From Delphinapterus leucas (lineage: Eukaryota; Chordata; Mammalia; Artiodactyla; Monodontidae), in assembly GCF_002288925.2 (NCBI RefSeq), contig NW_022098050.1, forward strand, positions 4,727,882 through 4,791,881: DNA of 64,000 nucleotides. The letters run 5' to 3'. Numbering within the stretch: position 1 is the stretch's first letter; each line of letters opens with the position of its first letter. Both the position numbers and the translations under genes were made by a program. This document shows positions 44,976 to 55,380 of the stretch, piece by piece. The notes below the pieces were generated by a model that saw only the letters and a program-made list of their open reading frames with translations, made no database searches and was not told where the DNA came from.

Positions 44976-45689
44976 AGTAAAGTTTTGGATCTCCAGGGCC
45001 TCAGATCTCCCATGGCAAGTAAAGTAGAAGGATGAGACTGGTATTCCTTCTGGTCGTGCCCAAAGAGCAGGCCACCGACAGGTCCCAGCCAGGTTCAGCA
45101 GGGAGCCAGGGAGGACAGCCCGCTGGGCCCACAGGGCTTCTCTGCCAGCTCTTCTTTCTCCTGCCTTCTGTTCGGTTTGATCTGAGGTTGACAGACCACC
45201 TGGCCCGCTAAACTGGGGCAGTAAGCTCATCCCATCTGCCGGCTTACCTGCCCAGAGCCTGTCATTTGTCTGTGTTTTTTCACCTTAAGGGGGTGGCCCA
45301 CGGATGCAAACAAGCCCGGCTTGTTTTGTCACTTGGTCTCCACTGCCAAAGCTGCTGCCCTGTCATCTCCCTCCCCACCAGGCGGCTCAGACCCAGGAAT
45401 TTTAATTGACCTGAATTAGAAACTTTGTGAACCAGAGTCACTGGAGAAAGATCTGAGAGGGATTCAAATGCCTGTGACTTTCAGGTGGGGAAGTCAAGTC
45501 CCCAGAGAGCCAGTCAGTGGGGAGTAGTGACATGGCCTCAGCCAAGCAAGCCCTTGGGGCTGAGCCCCAGAGTATCCCAGCTGTGGAAAACAACGATCCC
45601 CGCATTCCTCCAACCAGGGTGGAGTTCAGGTCTGTCAGCTTAAAGTGAAATCTCCCCTAACTCTCCCCCATCACCCCCAAAATCCTGCA

Positions 45690-45870
45690 ACAAAGTGCTT
45701 AATAATAATAATAGCTGGCCTTGCCTTGGCTTTGCAAACGGTTCTCACGCTCACTGTTTGAGTCATCCTCTCATGAGGTGAGGGAGGTGAGTGTCGTTGC
45801 TCCCATTTTACAGAGGGATCAACTGAGGCCGAAAAAGGTGATGGCAATGGACCTCAATCCAAGGGTTCTC
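45690..45870 (-). mobile_element. MIR
   Basis: The plus strand shows CTTAATAATAATAATAGCTG and CTCCCATTTTACAGAGGGAT followed by CAACTGAGGC, the reverse complement of MIR. Confidence 0.7.
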
Positions 45871-45984
45871 CATCTTTAGTGCATTAGACTTCCCTGGGGG
45901 CCTCAGGGGCTGGCCCCACCCCCAGAGTTTCTGAGTAGTGGGTCTCTCCTGTGGACGAGAATTAGCTTTGCTTCTTTCTTCTCC

Positions 45985-46370
45985 CCACGCCCATCTTTAT
46001 TTGAGGTATAACTGTCAAATTAAAAAGTGTGCATATTTCAGGAGTCACACTTGATGTTTTGTTTCGTTTTCTATTTATTTTTGGCTGCGTTGGGTCTTCG
46101 CTGCTGCACTCGGGCTTTTTCTAGTTGCGTCGAGCAGGGGCTACTCTTGGTTGCAGTGCGTGGGCTTCTCATTGTGGTGGCTTCTCTTGCTGCGGAGCAC
46201 GGGCTCTAGGCGAGCGGGCTTCAGTAGTTGTGGCGCACGGGCTCAGTAGTTGTGGCGCACGGGCTCAGTAGTTGTGGCTTGTGGGCTCTAGAGCACAGGT
46301 TATGTATACATTGTGAAATAATCGTCACAGTCATCCAAAGGGAATGAAATCCGTATCCTGAAGGGAACTC
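45985..46370 (-). mobile_element. L1 fragment nested in MER5A
   Basis: TTTATTTGAGGTATAACTGT and AAAAGTGTGCATATTTCAGG on the left, and GTATACATTGTGAAATAATC on the right, are consecutive parts of a reverse-complement old L1, separated by the SINE. Confidence 0.7.
46060..46305 (-). mobile_element. 5'-truncated CHR-type SINE, longer subtype
   Basis: The plus strand runs TTTTGGCTGCGTTGGGTCTT, GCTGCGGAGCACGGGCTCTA, then three tandem 22-bp units starting CAGTAGTTGTGGCGCACGGG (46222, 46244 and a variant at 46266). The tRNA-like head is missing. Confidence 0.88.
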
Positions 46371-47089
46371 ACTTTTCTAACAAGCTTCCAGCCGATGCTG
46401 ACGCTTCAGAGCTGGGGTCCACACTTGGAGAACCACTGGCTTAAAACTTTTGCCACTACGTTATACCTCCCCATCGGGTTAATAAAGAAATGCTTCCAGC
46501 AGCTATGGCTGGACAGATTTGGGTGTTTTCCAAAAAATCTGTTAATGGCAGCATATCTAAAACATAAGGCAGGAGCGGTAGCTTCCAGCTGCGGGGTATT
46601 TCATACATGAAGGGAAGGAGGGTGGATGAGAGAGGCTGGGGTGTCCCGGGTCTGGGGCTTGAGCACAGAGGGTTAATCCTGGGTTCCCTCCGGGGAGTCC
46701 ACGTGACTGGGAAAGAGGAAGGTGGAATGATTGCTTATGTACGGAAGCATCAAGGTCTTGGCTGTGTAAAACCCAATCATTACTTCCAGGTAGTAATGTG
46801 TTTTAGGCAATGTCTTCTGCTATGCTCAGCAATGCATGAGTCTCAGAGTGGTGGCCAGAGAAATGGCGAGTCGTCGGATATTGAGCGAGTGGTAATGGAA
46901 TCCAGGAGGTGGAAATTACAAGTCGAAAAGTAAAATCGATGCCCTGACTGTGAAATGACTGAATGCCTGGTGAGGAACTGTGTAGGGATGTCCCCCTTCC
47001 TCACTCCCCACCGACCTTTAAGATGCTCACTGGTTCCGAAGTTCCTTGAGGGCAGGGACCATATTTTAATCATGGGTAATCATATCATG

Positions 47090-47330
47090 TCAGGGCAGAA
47101 ATGGGCCTTAGAGAGCTTCCAGCCCTGGAATGGCAAATCGGTTTCATTTCGGTGCCAGCTCCAATCGTTTAGCGATGGCTGCCTGAAGCGCTGGGCTGAG
47201 AAGCGGGCTGCCCATCTCGGGGCTCTGTGGGGAGCCGAGCCTCGATCAATTAGCGAGGCTTACCACGGGCAGGGGAGCGGGGAGACAGCGCTTTGCACCG
47301 ATTAGCCAACCCCGATCTAGTCCTACCTGC
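47090..47330. promoter_or_regulatory. Candidate conserved regulatory block
   Basis: Unique and CG-containing: CCAATCGTTTAGCGATGGCT, GCCTCGATCAATTAGCGAGG (itself partly palindromic) and GCACCGATTAGCC. Three ATTAG or AATTAG cores lie within 120 bp and no repeat is present. Conservation could not be checked. Confidence 0.35.
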
Positions 47331-47399
47331 CCTGCCTACAGATGAGAAAAGAACTGCTCCAGAGCCCTGTCTGTGTCCCCAGAGCACTTCCACCCCCTA

Positions 47400-47905
47400 G
47401 CAGCCGTTCCATACCAGGCAAAGGGGTCTGTGCGTAACATTTAAGGGTCCGTGAACTCGGATGGGAAAAAAATTACATCTTCAGTTTTACTAACCTCTAA
47501 CTGAAATTGAGCACTTCCTTCCATCATGAACATAGACAAGAAACCATAGTAGCATCAGCAGTCCCTGTGACTGTCACCAGTAGAAACCACAGCTATCTTT
47601 ACAGCACATCAGAGCTGTTGCAGATATCTTTAAAGATCGCTTACACTCCTCACTAGGGTGAAATGAGAGTAGTTATTAGATCTGCCACTAAATCTTGTTG
47701 TTGAATGCATTAATAAAGAAGCACATGTATGACTCCCTCACAAACTTGTTTTTAAATATTTGGATAACTGCGTTTTGATAGAATTGGTTTCCTCGGTGAT
47801 CCTATATGACGCATTTAAATCCATTATTCTGAGAAGAAGCGCATAGACTCACCAGACGCCAAAGGGGTGCATGGTCCACAAAAGGTTAAAACCCCCCTGC
47901 CAAAG
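47400..47905. mobile_element. Ancient DNA-transposon-like repeat
   Basis: GAAAAAAATTACATCTTCAG, CTAACCTCTAACTGAAATTG, CACTTCCTTCCATCATGAAC, AAGAAGCACATGTATGACTC and GGTGCATGGTCCACAAAAGG occur in an order that I recognise from a dispersed mammalian repeat. The exact family name is not certain. Confidence 0.6.
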
Positions 47906-48970
47906 TTGGCTGCCTGCAAGTTCTGTGTGTGCCAGGGCGCCTCCCAGCCTCGGCTTCAGTCACAGGAGCGGATGTGGGCAACATGGGCTGTCTTTGGTAC
48001 CTTGAATGCTTTGCTGTGACTTGGCGGCAACTAGCAGCTGAGATAGTGCAAATTGGCCGCTCTCCACTCTGGGGAGACAGCTGACCTCGGGGGCTCCCCG
48101 GGCTCAGATGCCCAGACGGTGACAGCTCTGGCCCTGTGCCAGGCCTCCCCGGTTTGGTCTTCCACAGCGATGGCCAGTCTGGGTCACAGACACAGCAGCT
48201 CCGTGTTTGACTCCAGCCTTCTTTCTCCTATAGCAACCCTGCCCTTCTGCCGTGCTGTCCCCCAGGAGCCTGAAAGGCCGGCTTCGTGGATATCTTACTG
48301 CTGCGTCCTGGAGATTTCAATCACGGAGCACAGGCTACATCCCCGGTCCTCAGGCTCACCTTGCTGTTCTCCTTTCATTTTCAAAATGCATCTATTCTCC
48401 TTCCTTTGGGCATGCAGATGTTGGATTCTCAGCTATTTGTCCTGGAAGACACCTCCAAAAATTGTCTGTTCCGCATATCCCGCCCGTCCCCGCCCCACCC
48501 TTCGCTTTACAAACCAGGACACAGGCTGGGAGAGGCAGCATGACCTGCCCTTGTGACACAGACCTGGAACCACCCGGCCAGTCCTTTCCCCAACGTTGTA
48601 CAGCCTCATAAATAATGTAAGATTTTGACATCGTAACCATCTGTCTCAGGTCAGGGAAACAAATTGCAAATTCATCCCTATACAAAATCACCATTTGATT
48701 AAGTCAGGGGAATTGGGGCTACTGCTGCTCCAGGGGGCTCTGTTCCCAGTAGATTCTCTGTACCTGGCACGACCGAAGGTTCTGTGCAGAATTCTTGTTC
48801 GTTTTTATTTTCAAAGACCCCTTGAGGAGTTCTAGAAGTGTGGGGTAAAGGGTGGATCCCTCCTTTTCCATCAGCATCACAGACAATGCTTTCAGGATGC
48901 TTCTGGTGTGGAGCTGCTCCTTTGCCCAAGGAATCTTCCCCACTGCCTTTCAGGTCAACAGTCACGCCTG
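47905..48970. other. Gene-free sequence, nothing recognised
   Basis: Frames of 100-167 codons (48053-48694) overlap on both strands and have no domain. 48610-48710 is repeat-poor and AT-rich (GATTTTGACATCGTAACC) and could be conserved. Confidence 0.4.
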
Positions 48971-49370
48971 AGCTACAAGGTCTCTCAGTTAGTGGAGACA
49001 GGCAAGGAGCTGTAACGAACATCCCCCAAATCTCTGTCGCTTAACAGAATGTGTGAAAGGCTTATTTCTCGTTCACATCACATTCCAATCAGGCGTTCCA
49101 GGGACGGCCTTGCACATGGTGATTCAGGGATCCAGGATCCCTTCATCTTGTGGAAAACAGCACTACGAACTTCAATACGTGGCTTCCGAGGTCAAGGTCG
49201 AACAAGATGAGAAAATGGAGGCTCCTGAGTGGCAGATTTTTATGGTTCAGGTATACTACTTCTGCCTACTTTCCATAGGCTAGAACTCAGTCACATGGCC
49301 CCAACCTAACTGCAAGGAAGCCTGGGAAATGTAGTCTAGCTGTGGACTCAGGAAGATGAAGAAATGGATA
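48970..49370. mobile_element. LTR-like repeat, diverged
   Basis: GAAAGGCTTATTTCTCGTTC, AGTCACATGGCCCCAACC and CAAGGAAGCCTGGGAAATGT resemble the ends of a dispersed LTR-like family. Name not assigned. Confidence 0.4.
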
Positions 49371-49639
49371 CGATGGGAACAGTGTTGGCATGGCCATGGT
49401 CATTAATGTTATACTACTGTCCTAGTAAAGTACTTTGGGTTTCACATGACACTAGCTCAAGTGGGGCAGGAAAATATTGGATGGTGATGACCAAAAGGAT
49501 GCTGGATACCTCACAGAGTCCGAAAGCAAGTTGATTGAGGAGATTCAGGTGGGACTGGACGAGAGAGTAACGGTCATCAATAGCTTCCCATTCTACGGGA
49601 CCCCGTGGTTTTTCACTTTTTCTTTGCTTCATCTGTTCA

Positions 49640-49735
49640 TTCAACAAATATTATTGAGCACCTACTAGATGCCAGACCAGGCTTTATTGCAGTGAAGCAA
49701 ACAGACCACATCCCGGCTCTCATGGAGCTGACGTT
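49640..49735 (+). mobile_element. Fragment of an ancient mammalian-wide repeat
   Basis: TTCATTCAACAAATATTATT, GAGCACCTACTAGATGCCAG and TCATGGAGCTGACGTT match the start of the family also seen at 31985-32640. Confidence 0.6.
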
Positions 49736-49983
49736 ATGTTCAATTTTCTATGCAAACTGTTTTCTCTCTTCTTTGTGCCCATGTTCCTGAGGTCCACTGG
49801 GGTCCTTGTATGGGATGTGATAGTGCTGGCCTGTGGCCCTCCCAACTGCTATTTCTGTCCTTTTCCCCAGCTAATGGCCCCCACCTTCTACCTACAAGAT
49901 ATCTGGACAACTGTTTTGTGCCATCACTTGTGAGAGAGAGACTATTAAATGGGGACTTCCTGCTTATCACATAGACCAGATGT

Positions 49984-51232
49984 TTTTTTTTTTAACATCT
50001 TTATTGGAGTATAATTGCTTTACAATGGTGTGTTAGTTTCTGCTTTATAACAAAGTGAATCAGCTATACATATACATATAGCCCCATATCTCCTCCCTCT
50101 TGGGTCTCCCTCCCACCCTCCCTATCCCATCCCTCTAGATGGTCACAAAGCACCGAGCTGATCTCCCTGTGCCATGCGGCTGCTTCCCACTAGCTATCTA
50201 TTTTACATTTGGTAGTGTATATAAGTCCATGCCACTCTCTCACTTCGTCCCAGCTTACCCTTGCCCCTCCCCATGTCCTCAACTCCATTCTCTACGTATG
50301 CGTCTTTATTCCTGTCCTGCCCCTAGGTCCTTCAGAACCATTTTTTTTTAGATTCAATATATATGTGTTAACATACAGTATTTGTTTTTCTCTTTCTGAC
50401 TTACTTCACTCTGTATGACAGACTCTAGGTCCATCCACCTCACTACAAATAACTCAATTTCGTTTCTTTATATGACGGAGTAACATTCCATTGTATATAT
50501 GTGCCACATCTTCTTTATCCATTCATCTGTCGATGGACATTTAGGTTGCTTCCATGTCCTGGCTATTGTAAGTAGAGCTGCAATGAACATTGTGGTACAT
50601 GACTCTTTTTGAATTATGGTTTTCTCAGGGTATATGCCCAGTAGTGGGATTGCTGGGTCGTATGGTAGCCCTATTTTTAGTTTCTTAAGGAACCTCCGTA
50701 CTGTTCTCCATAGTGGCTGTATCCATTTACATTCCCACCAACAGTGCAAGAGGGCTCCCTTTTCTCCACACCCTCTCCAGCATTTACTGTTTGTAGATTT
50801 TTTGATGATGGCCATTCTGACTGGTGTGAGGTGATACCTCATTGTAGTTTTGATTTGCATTTCTCTAATTATTAGTGATGTTGAGCATCCTTTCACGTGT
50901 TTGTTGGCAATCTGTATATCTTCTTTGGAGAAATGTCTCTTTAGGTCTCCTGCCCATTTTTGGATTGGGTTGTTTGTTTTTTTGATATTGAGCTGCATGA
51001 GCTGCTTGTAAATTTTGGAGATTAATCCTTTGTCAGTTGCTTCATTTGCAAATATTTTCTCCCATTCTGAGGGTTGTCTTTTCGTCTTATTTATGGTTTC
51101 CTTTGCTTTGCAAAAGCTTTTAAGCTTCATTAGGTCCCATTTGTTTATTTTTGGTTTTATTTTCATTTCTCTAGGAGGTGGGTCAAAAAGGATTTTGCTA
51201 TGATTTATGTCATAGAGTGTTCTGCCTATGTT
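49984..51232 (-). mobile_element. 5'-truncated artiodactyl-type L1, part of a SINE-L1 chimera
   Basis: On the plus strand a poly(T) is followed by AACATCTTTATTGGAGTATA, GAATCAGCTATACATATACA, TTTCTGACTTACTTCACTCT and a reverse-complement ORF2 end. The L1 stops near 51232, where the 3' end of a SINE begins. GACCAGATGT precedes the poly(T) (49974-49983) and recurs only beyond the SINE (51611-51620). Confidence 0.95.
50468..51231 (-). pseudogene. L1 ORF2 C-terminal remnant
   Basis: This frame encodes the end of the L1 endonuclease/reverse transcriptase protein (ORF2p), which in an intact element copies L1 RNA into nicked target DNA. Visible marks are an upstream in-frame LFDPPPRE stretch, [13 protein letters not shown], and a C-terminal C-x3-C-x7-H-x4-C motif, followed by [25 protein letters not shown] and [18 protein letters not shown] segments. 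The endonuclease and reverse transcriptase domains are absent because of 5' truncation. An in-frame stop cuts the end just after MECYSVI, where most L1 proteins continue. It cannot be functional. Confidence 0.93.
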
Positions 51233-51610
51233 CTTTTTTTTTAAATAAGTTTTTGTTTTGTTTTGTTTATATATTTATTTATTTATTTTCGGCTGCGTTG
51301 GGTCTTCGTTGCTGTGCACGGGCTTTCTCTAGTTGCAGTGAGCAGGGTCTACTCTTTGTGGCAGTGCACGGGCTTCTCATTGCGGTAGCTTCTCTTGTTG
51401 CGGAGCACAGGCTCTAGGCGCGTGGGCTTCAGTAGTTGTGGCACACGGGCTCAGTAGCTGTGGCTCGTGGGCTCTAGAGCGCAGGCTCAGTAGTCATGGT
51501 GCACAGGCTTAGTTGCTCTGCGGCATGTGGGATCTTCCCGGACCAGGGCTCAAACCTGTGTCCTCTGCACTGGCAGACGGATTCTTAACCACTGCCACCA
51601 GGGAAGTCCC
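51233..51610 (-). mobile_element. Full-length CHR-type SINE fused to the L1 5' end
   Basis: On the minus strand it starts GGGACTTCCCTGGTGGCAG, keeps the B-box-like GGTTTGAGCCCTGGTCC and the longer-subtype body, and ends in an A/T-rich tail (plus strand TTTATATATTTATTTATTTA). Its 5' end abuts the 10-bp duplication GACCAGATGT, while its 3' end abuts the L1, with no duplication of its own. Confidence 0.93.
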
Positions 51611-51619
51611 GACCAGATG

Positions 51620-51990
51620 TCTTAATTTGGGTTCCCCCCAAAGCAGACCTGGAGACAAAGATTTGGATGTCAGTGGTTTATTTGGGAGGTGAGCCCAGGG
51701 AGTATCAGCAGGGAAATGAGGAAGTGAGATGGAGAAAGGAGGAAAGGCAATACAGGGAGAGTTTATGAGCTGGTTCCCACTGTGGGCAACTGGGACTCAA
51801 AATCACTGGGGACCATGTGGAACACACCTCTGAATTGGCCCACCAAGGGGCAAGGAAGCAAAGTACCCATCCATCAACTCCTTGATGGTCATTGGTTGAG
51901 GAGATTAACTCCCACTGCAGGCAGCCAATCACAGCCCTCAAGAGGAAAGACTTGGGAAGCAATGGGCAGGGCACTAGCAGTTACTGCTCC
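51620..51990. mobile_element. Interspersed repeat, family not named
   Basis: GGGTTCCCCCCAAAGCAGAC, GTCAGTGGTTTATTTGGGAG, CCAGGGAGTATCAGCAGGGA, TGGGCAACTGGGACTCAAAA and CCCATCCATCAACTCCTTGA recur in mammalian genomes as one dispersed unit. 24705-24830 looks like a fragment of it. Confidence 0.55.
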
Positions 51991-51994
51991 ACCA

Positions 51995-52130
51995 GGGATC
52001 AGAGCTCAGAGCCAAGCTTCTCAAAGTGTGGTCCAGGACCCTCCACTTGGGAACCACCAGTGTGACTCGTTATGTTTTCCCCCAGCCGTGCAGACCTTCA
52101 GCTTGAGTACCTGAGGAGGGGCTGGAATGG
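51995..52130. mobile_element. MER5A-like DNA transposon copy
   Basis: TCTCAAAGTGTGGTCCAGGA, CCACTTGGGAACCACCAG and TGAGTACCTGAGGAGGGGCT resemble a diverged MER5-type element. Confidence 0.5.
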
Positions 52131-52197
52131 ACACTTTTTATCCACTCTCTAGCTAAGTGATGGCCATCTTGACCTACTACTCAAGAAAAGCATCCCA

Positions 52198-52270
52198 GGT
52201 TTCCCTGGTGGCGCAGTGGTTGAGAGTCCGCCTGCCGATGCAGGGGACACGGGTTCGTACCCCGGTCCGG
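52198..52270 (+). mobile_element. tRNA-head-only CHR SINE (73 bp)
   Basis: Only the tRNA-derived head is present, from GGTTTCCCTGGTGGCGCAGT through the B-box GGGTTCGTACCCC to GGTCCGG, followed by four A. It is flanked by GAAAAGCATCCCA (52185-52197) and GAAAACATCCCA (52270-52281), a probable target-site duplication. The body and normal tail are missing. Confidence 0.85.
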
Positions 52271-52309
52271 AAAACATCCCAACTCCTCACCATGGCCCGC
52301 AAGACCCTC

Positions 52310-52710
52310 CTGATCTGGTCCTGCCTACCAATCAAGCCCCAGCTCTCCCTGCCCCGACACTTGGCACCCCCTGTTTAGGCTCTGCTGGCCTGTTTCCTGA
52401 ACCCTACAAGCCTGGTCCTGCCTCTAGACACTTGTTTTTCCCACCAGCCAACTGCTCCCTACTGCTCCCCGTCTGCCTCACCTTGTCTTGGTCTCTACTC
52501 CAAATCCCTTCCCTGACCAGCCTGTCTACAATAGCCCCCCACCACCCTCTCCTTACCCAGTGTGACTCCTTTCCGCGTAAGTTACATGAGACATTCATTC
52601 ATTTGCTTGTTTGTTGCCGGGCTTCCCATTCAGTGGACGAATCCTGAGGACAGGAATGTGCTTTCCTGAGCACATAGCAGGCACTCAGGAAATACTGGTT
52701 AAATGAACAG
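52310..52710 (+). mobile_element. L2 LINE 3' end
   Basis: The end matches L2: GAGGACAGGAATGTGCTTTC, CTGAGCACATAGCAGGCACT and CAGGAAATACTGGTTAAATG. The upstream C/T-rich part is compatible with L2. Confidence 0.65.
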
Positions 52711-52819
52711 ACCTGGGCACCTCCACCTCCTTCATGATCTGATTTTAGCAGTAGTTACCTCTTCATACAAAGCAGAGGAAATTGGACGTGGGGTGGGGGG
52801 CGGGGTGGGGAGTTGGTCC

Positions 52820-53180
52820 AACGTTCTGAAAAACCTAGGGGCAGGACAGGAATAGAGACGCAGATGTAGAGAATGGACTTGAGTTCCAGTGGTTAAGACA
52901 TTACCTTCCAATGCAGAGGGTGTGGGTTCGATCCTTCCTCAGGGAGCTAAGGTCCCACATGCCTTGCGGCCAAAAACCCCAAACATAAAACAGAAGCAAT
53001 ATTGGAAAGAATTCAATAAAGACTTTAAAAATGGTCCACCTCCAGGAATAAAGAAGCAGACATAGAGAATGGACTTGAGGACACGGGGAAGGGGAAGGGG
53101 AAGCTGGGACGAAGTGAGAGAGTGGCATGGACATATATACACTACCAAATGTAAAATAGATAGCTAGTGTATTTACATTT
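52820..53180 (+). mobile_element. L1 3'-UTR fragment interrupted by a SINE
   Basis: CTGAAAAACCTAGGGGCAGG before the SINE, and AGAATGGACTTGAGGACACG, GTGAGAGAGTGGCATGGACA and TATATACACTACCAAATGTA after it, are L1 3'-UTR phrases of the cetartiodactyl type. 36 bp of L1 are present on both sides. Confidence 0.85.
52884..53035 (+). mobile_element. Cetartiodactyl tRNA-derived SINE (second type)
   Basis: TTCCAGTGGTTAAGACATTA, GGGTGTGGGTTCGATCCTTC, AAGGTCCCACATGCCTTGCG and a tail with ACAGAAGCAATATTGGAAAG and CAATAAAGACTTTAAAAATG. This differs from the GCTTCCCTGG-type copies and is shared with ruminants. Confidence 0.88.
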
Positions 53181-53449
53181 TACTCTAAAAAGTAAAGCCT
53201 TTAAAACTGCTTCCCACCCCCTCCCACGTACCTTGCCAACTCCCCATAAACCTCTGACCTAAGCAATCACTGACCTCTGGGATTCTCAGACCAGCCCCCC
53301 CCCCCCAAAAAAAAGGCAATCTGAAAACCAGGAACTCAGAGTCTTGAGCTGGGAAACTGTGTGTGTGGGTGAGGGGAATACCTCTGTACCCCGAGTCCAA
53401 AGCTCACACAATCAGGAGTGCCAAAAATTAGAAGGAATCCATTCTAACC

Positions 53450-53605
53450 CCACCTGGGCCTCTGTTTCCTCCTCTGTAAAATGGGTGTAATACTTACCTG
53501 AGAGCACTGCTGTGAGAACTAAGGGAGCTAATTAAATTCACATAAAAACACTCAGCACTGTACACGATGCATGATAGCCTTCAATAAATGCTAGCTTAGG
53601 ACTCT
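53450..53605 (+). mobile_element. MIR
   Basis: TCTGTTTCCTCCTCTGTAAA, CACTGCTGTGAGAACTAAGG and CCTTCAATAAATGCTAGC match MIR. Confidence 0.85.
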
Positions 53606-54640
53606 TTTCTTCTATTATCAGGATGCATGTGACGCAGTGCCTGGTACACTGGAGGACCTGGGAAAGGTGGTCTTGAGCGGGTTTCTAAGAACTGACGGTC
53701 AAGTAATTACCACCTAAGGTGAGCACAGCAATGGAGCTGGGGGAACGTGGCCCCTGGAACCCAGAGGAGGGAATCAAGAGGAAATTTACTGGTGAGGCCT
53801 CTGGGAGGATGAACAAGAGTCAGCCGAGTCGCTGTGCTGTCCCTAAGGGCGCGGCTTGGAAAGGCTCTGAGACAGTTGTCACGCAGCGAGGCTGTTTTTT
53901 CCATGTCCTTCACTGAGTCCCCACTTAGGAGCTCGAGGAAAATGAAAGAAAATTCTCACGACCTCCGTCATTTCCACCTCGTATTTACTTATTTTTATGA
54001 ATGTTATTTTTTGGCCCTGATCCCTTCACTCGGGATTTGGGGCTCAGACATGGCCGAACTCTGTCTTATTTCGTGCTGCCCCTTTTCTGGAAGCCGCCAC
54101 CTCTGTCGGGGTGGCTGGCTAAAAGGGGGATTGGGCAAGATCTCAAGGGGAACGATTAGGAGATTTCAGTTGTTTCTTGTGTTTCCACCTCCTTTCCGAT
54201 CTGGGAGGGGGGAAGAGGCAGCCCACGTGGGTGACTGGGGAAACAAGCAGAGATAAGAGCTTCTCGACAGGCTGGGCTAGCGGGCCCCTCATTCACACCG
54301 CTTCAAAGACAAACACTTTCCGTTTGTCGATTTGTTTTAGGCCTTGCCGAATCTGCAACTCTGTGGCCTTGACTCTAAAAATAAATCTCCTGCAGTAATG
54401 ACGAGGCTGTTGCAAAGAGGAAGGCTGTGCAGAGAAAGAAAGACCGAGGGAGGCGGGAGAGATACTGAATACCCAAACAGGAAGAAGGGATGTGGGGAAA
54501 TTGTCTTGGCTCCTTCCTCCCGACCGATGCCCGGCCAGGCAGGCTGCAAAAGCCAACAGCACTGGGCAGGATGCTCCGCCGGTTCATCAGAACCTGAGCA
54601 CAGAGGAGGGGACTGTCCCGTCTAGGCATTGTGACCCAGC
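53605..54640. other. Gene-free unique sequence
   Basis: No repeat recognised. 53960-54060 (CACCTCGTATTTACTTATTT) and 54340-54420 (CTGCAGTAATGACGAGGCTG) look repeat-free and might be conserved. Frames up to 140 codons overlap on both strands. Confidence 0.4.
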
Positions 54641-54805
54641 TGCTAACTGTGGTCCACGCACTGGCAGCTGCGTCAGCATCACCTGCGAACCTTTTAGAAA
54701 TACAAATTCTCCGGCCCCACCCCAGCCCCGCTGAATCGGAAGCTGCATTTTAACCAGCTCCCAGGGTGATTCATGGGCACACTAGAGTTTGAGAAGCGGG
54801 TAGAG
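54640..54805. mobile_element. MER5A-like DNA transposon copy
   Basis: GCTGCGTCAGCATCACCTGC, TTTTAGAAATACAAATTCTC, CGGAAGCTGCATTTTAACCA and CTCCCAGGGTGATTCATGGG match MER5A. Confidence 0.85.
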
Positions 54806-55380
54806 TCCCTGATGTTGCACTGAATGCGCCAAACAGATGCTCAATTCTCCTCCCTTCCAACAAACCAGAGGCGTGCCCCTCCCTCGCTGGCGGGCTTCCT
54901 CCCAGGACTCTCCTTTGGAGAAAGGAACCTCTTAGCAGGATCCAGCTAGGTTCCTTGTGACCACAGTTCATTTTACTACAATGCTGCAGCTCCCCATGCG
55001 CCCCCAAGATAATTAGGAACATCTTTGGCTGGTCCTGTGCTCATTCAACATTCACATGGACGTAGGACGCAGGCTCATTACAGGCTGGTTACTCCCCAGG
55101 GGCTCTCTGGGATTTGTCATTTGAGTCCTTTTCCTCCACCCCTGGTTGCTTTGTTTCTCCTTCCCCAGCTCCTGGCCTGAAATGTTTCCTTATCTCCTCA
55201 TCTTTATGAAACTCAATGTCACGGCCTCAGTGCGAGATTTTGATACACGCTGATATCCCCCTCCATTCTCCCCTCCTCTTAGGTCTCGCTGACATATTTC
55301 AACCCTCCTTACTCTTCTCATCACCCAGGCCAGGCAGGTGAGCATCAGGCTATTGTTTAGATGCTGAGTAGGTGACAAAG
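54805..55380. other. Gene-free sequence, nothing recognised
   Basis: No repeat, exon or RNA gene seen. Confidence 0.4.

Larger units (their letters stand above)
45870..46445. mobile_element. MER5A copy split by later insertions
   Basis: The left half (GGCCCCACCCCCAGAGTTTC, TGAGTAGTGGGTC) ends near 45980. The right half (TTTCTAACAAGCTTCCAGCC, GATGCTGACGCTTCAGAG, ACACTTGGAGAACCACTGG) resumes near 46375. The gap holds an L1 piece and a SINE. Confidence 0.8.

Noticed and set aside
50468..51231. An active L1
   Set aside because: Only the ORF2 C-terminus is present, it ends at a premature stop, and the 5' end is replaced by a SINE.
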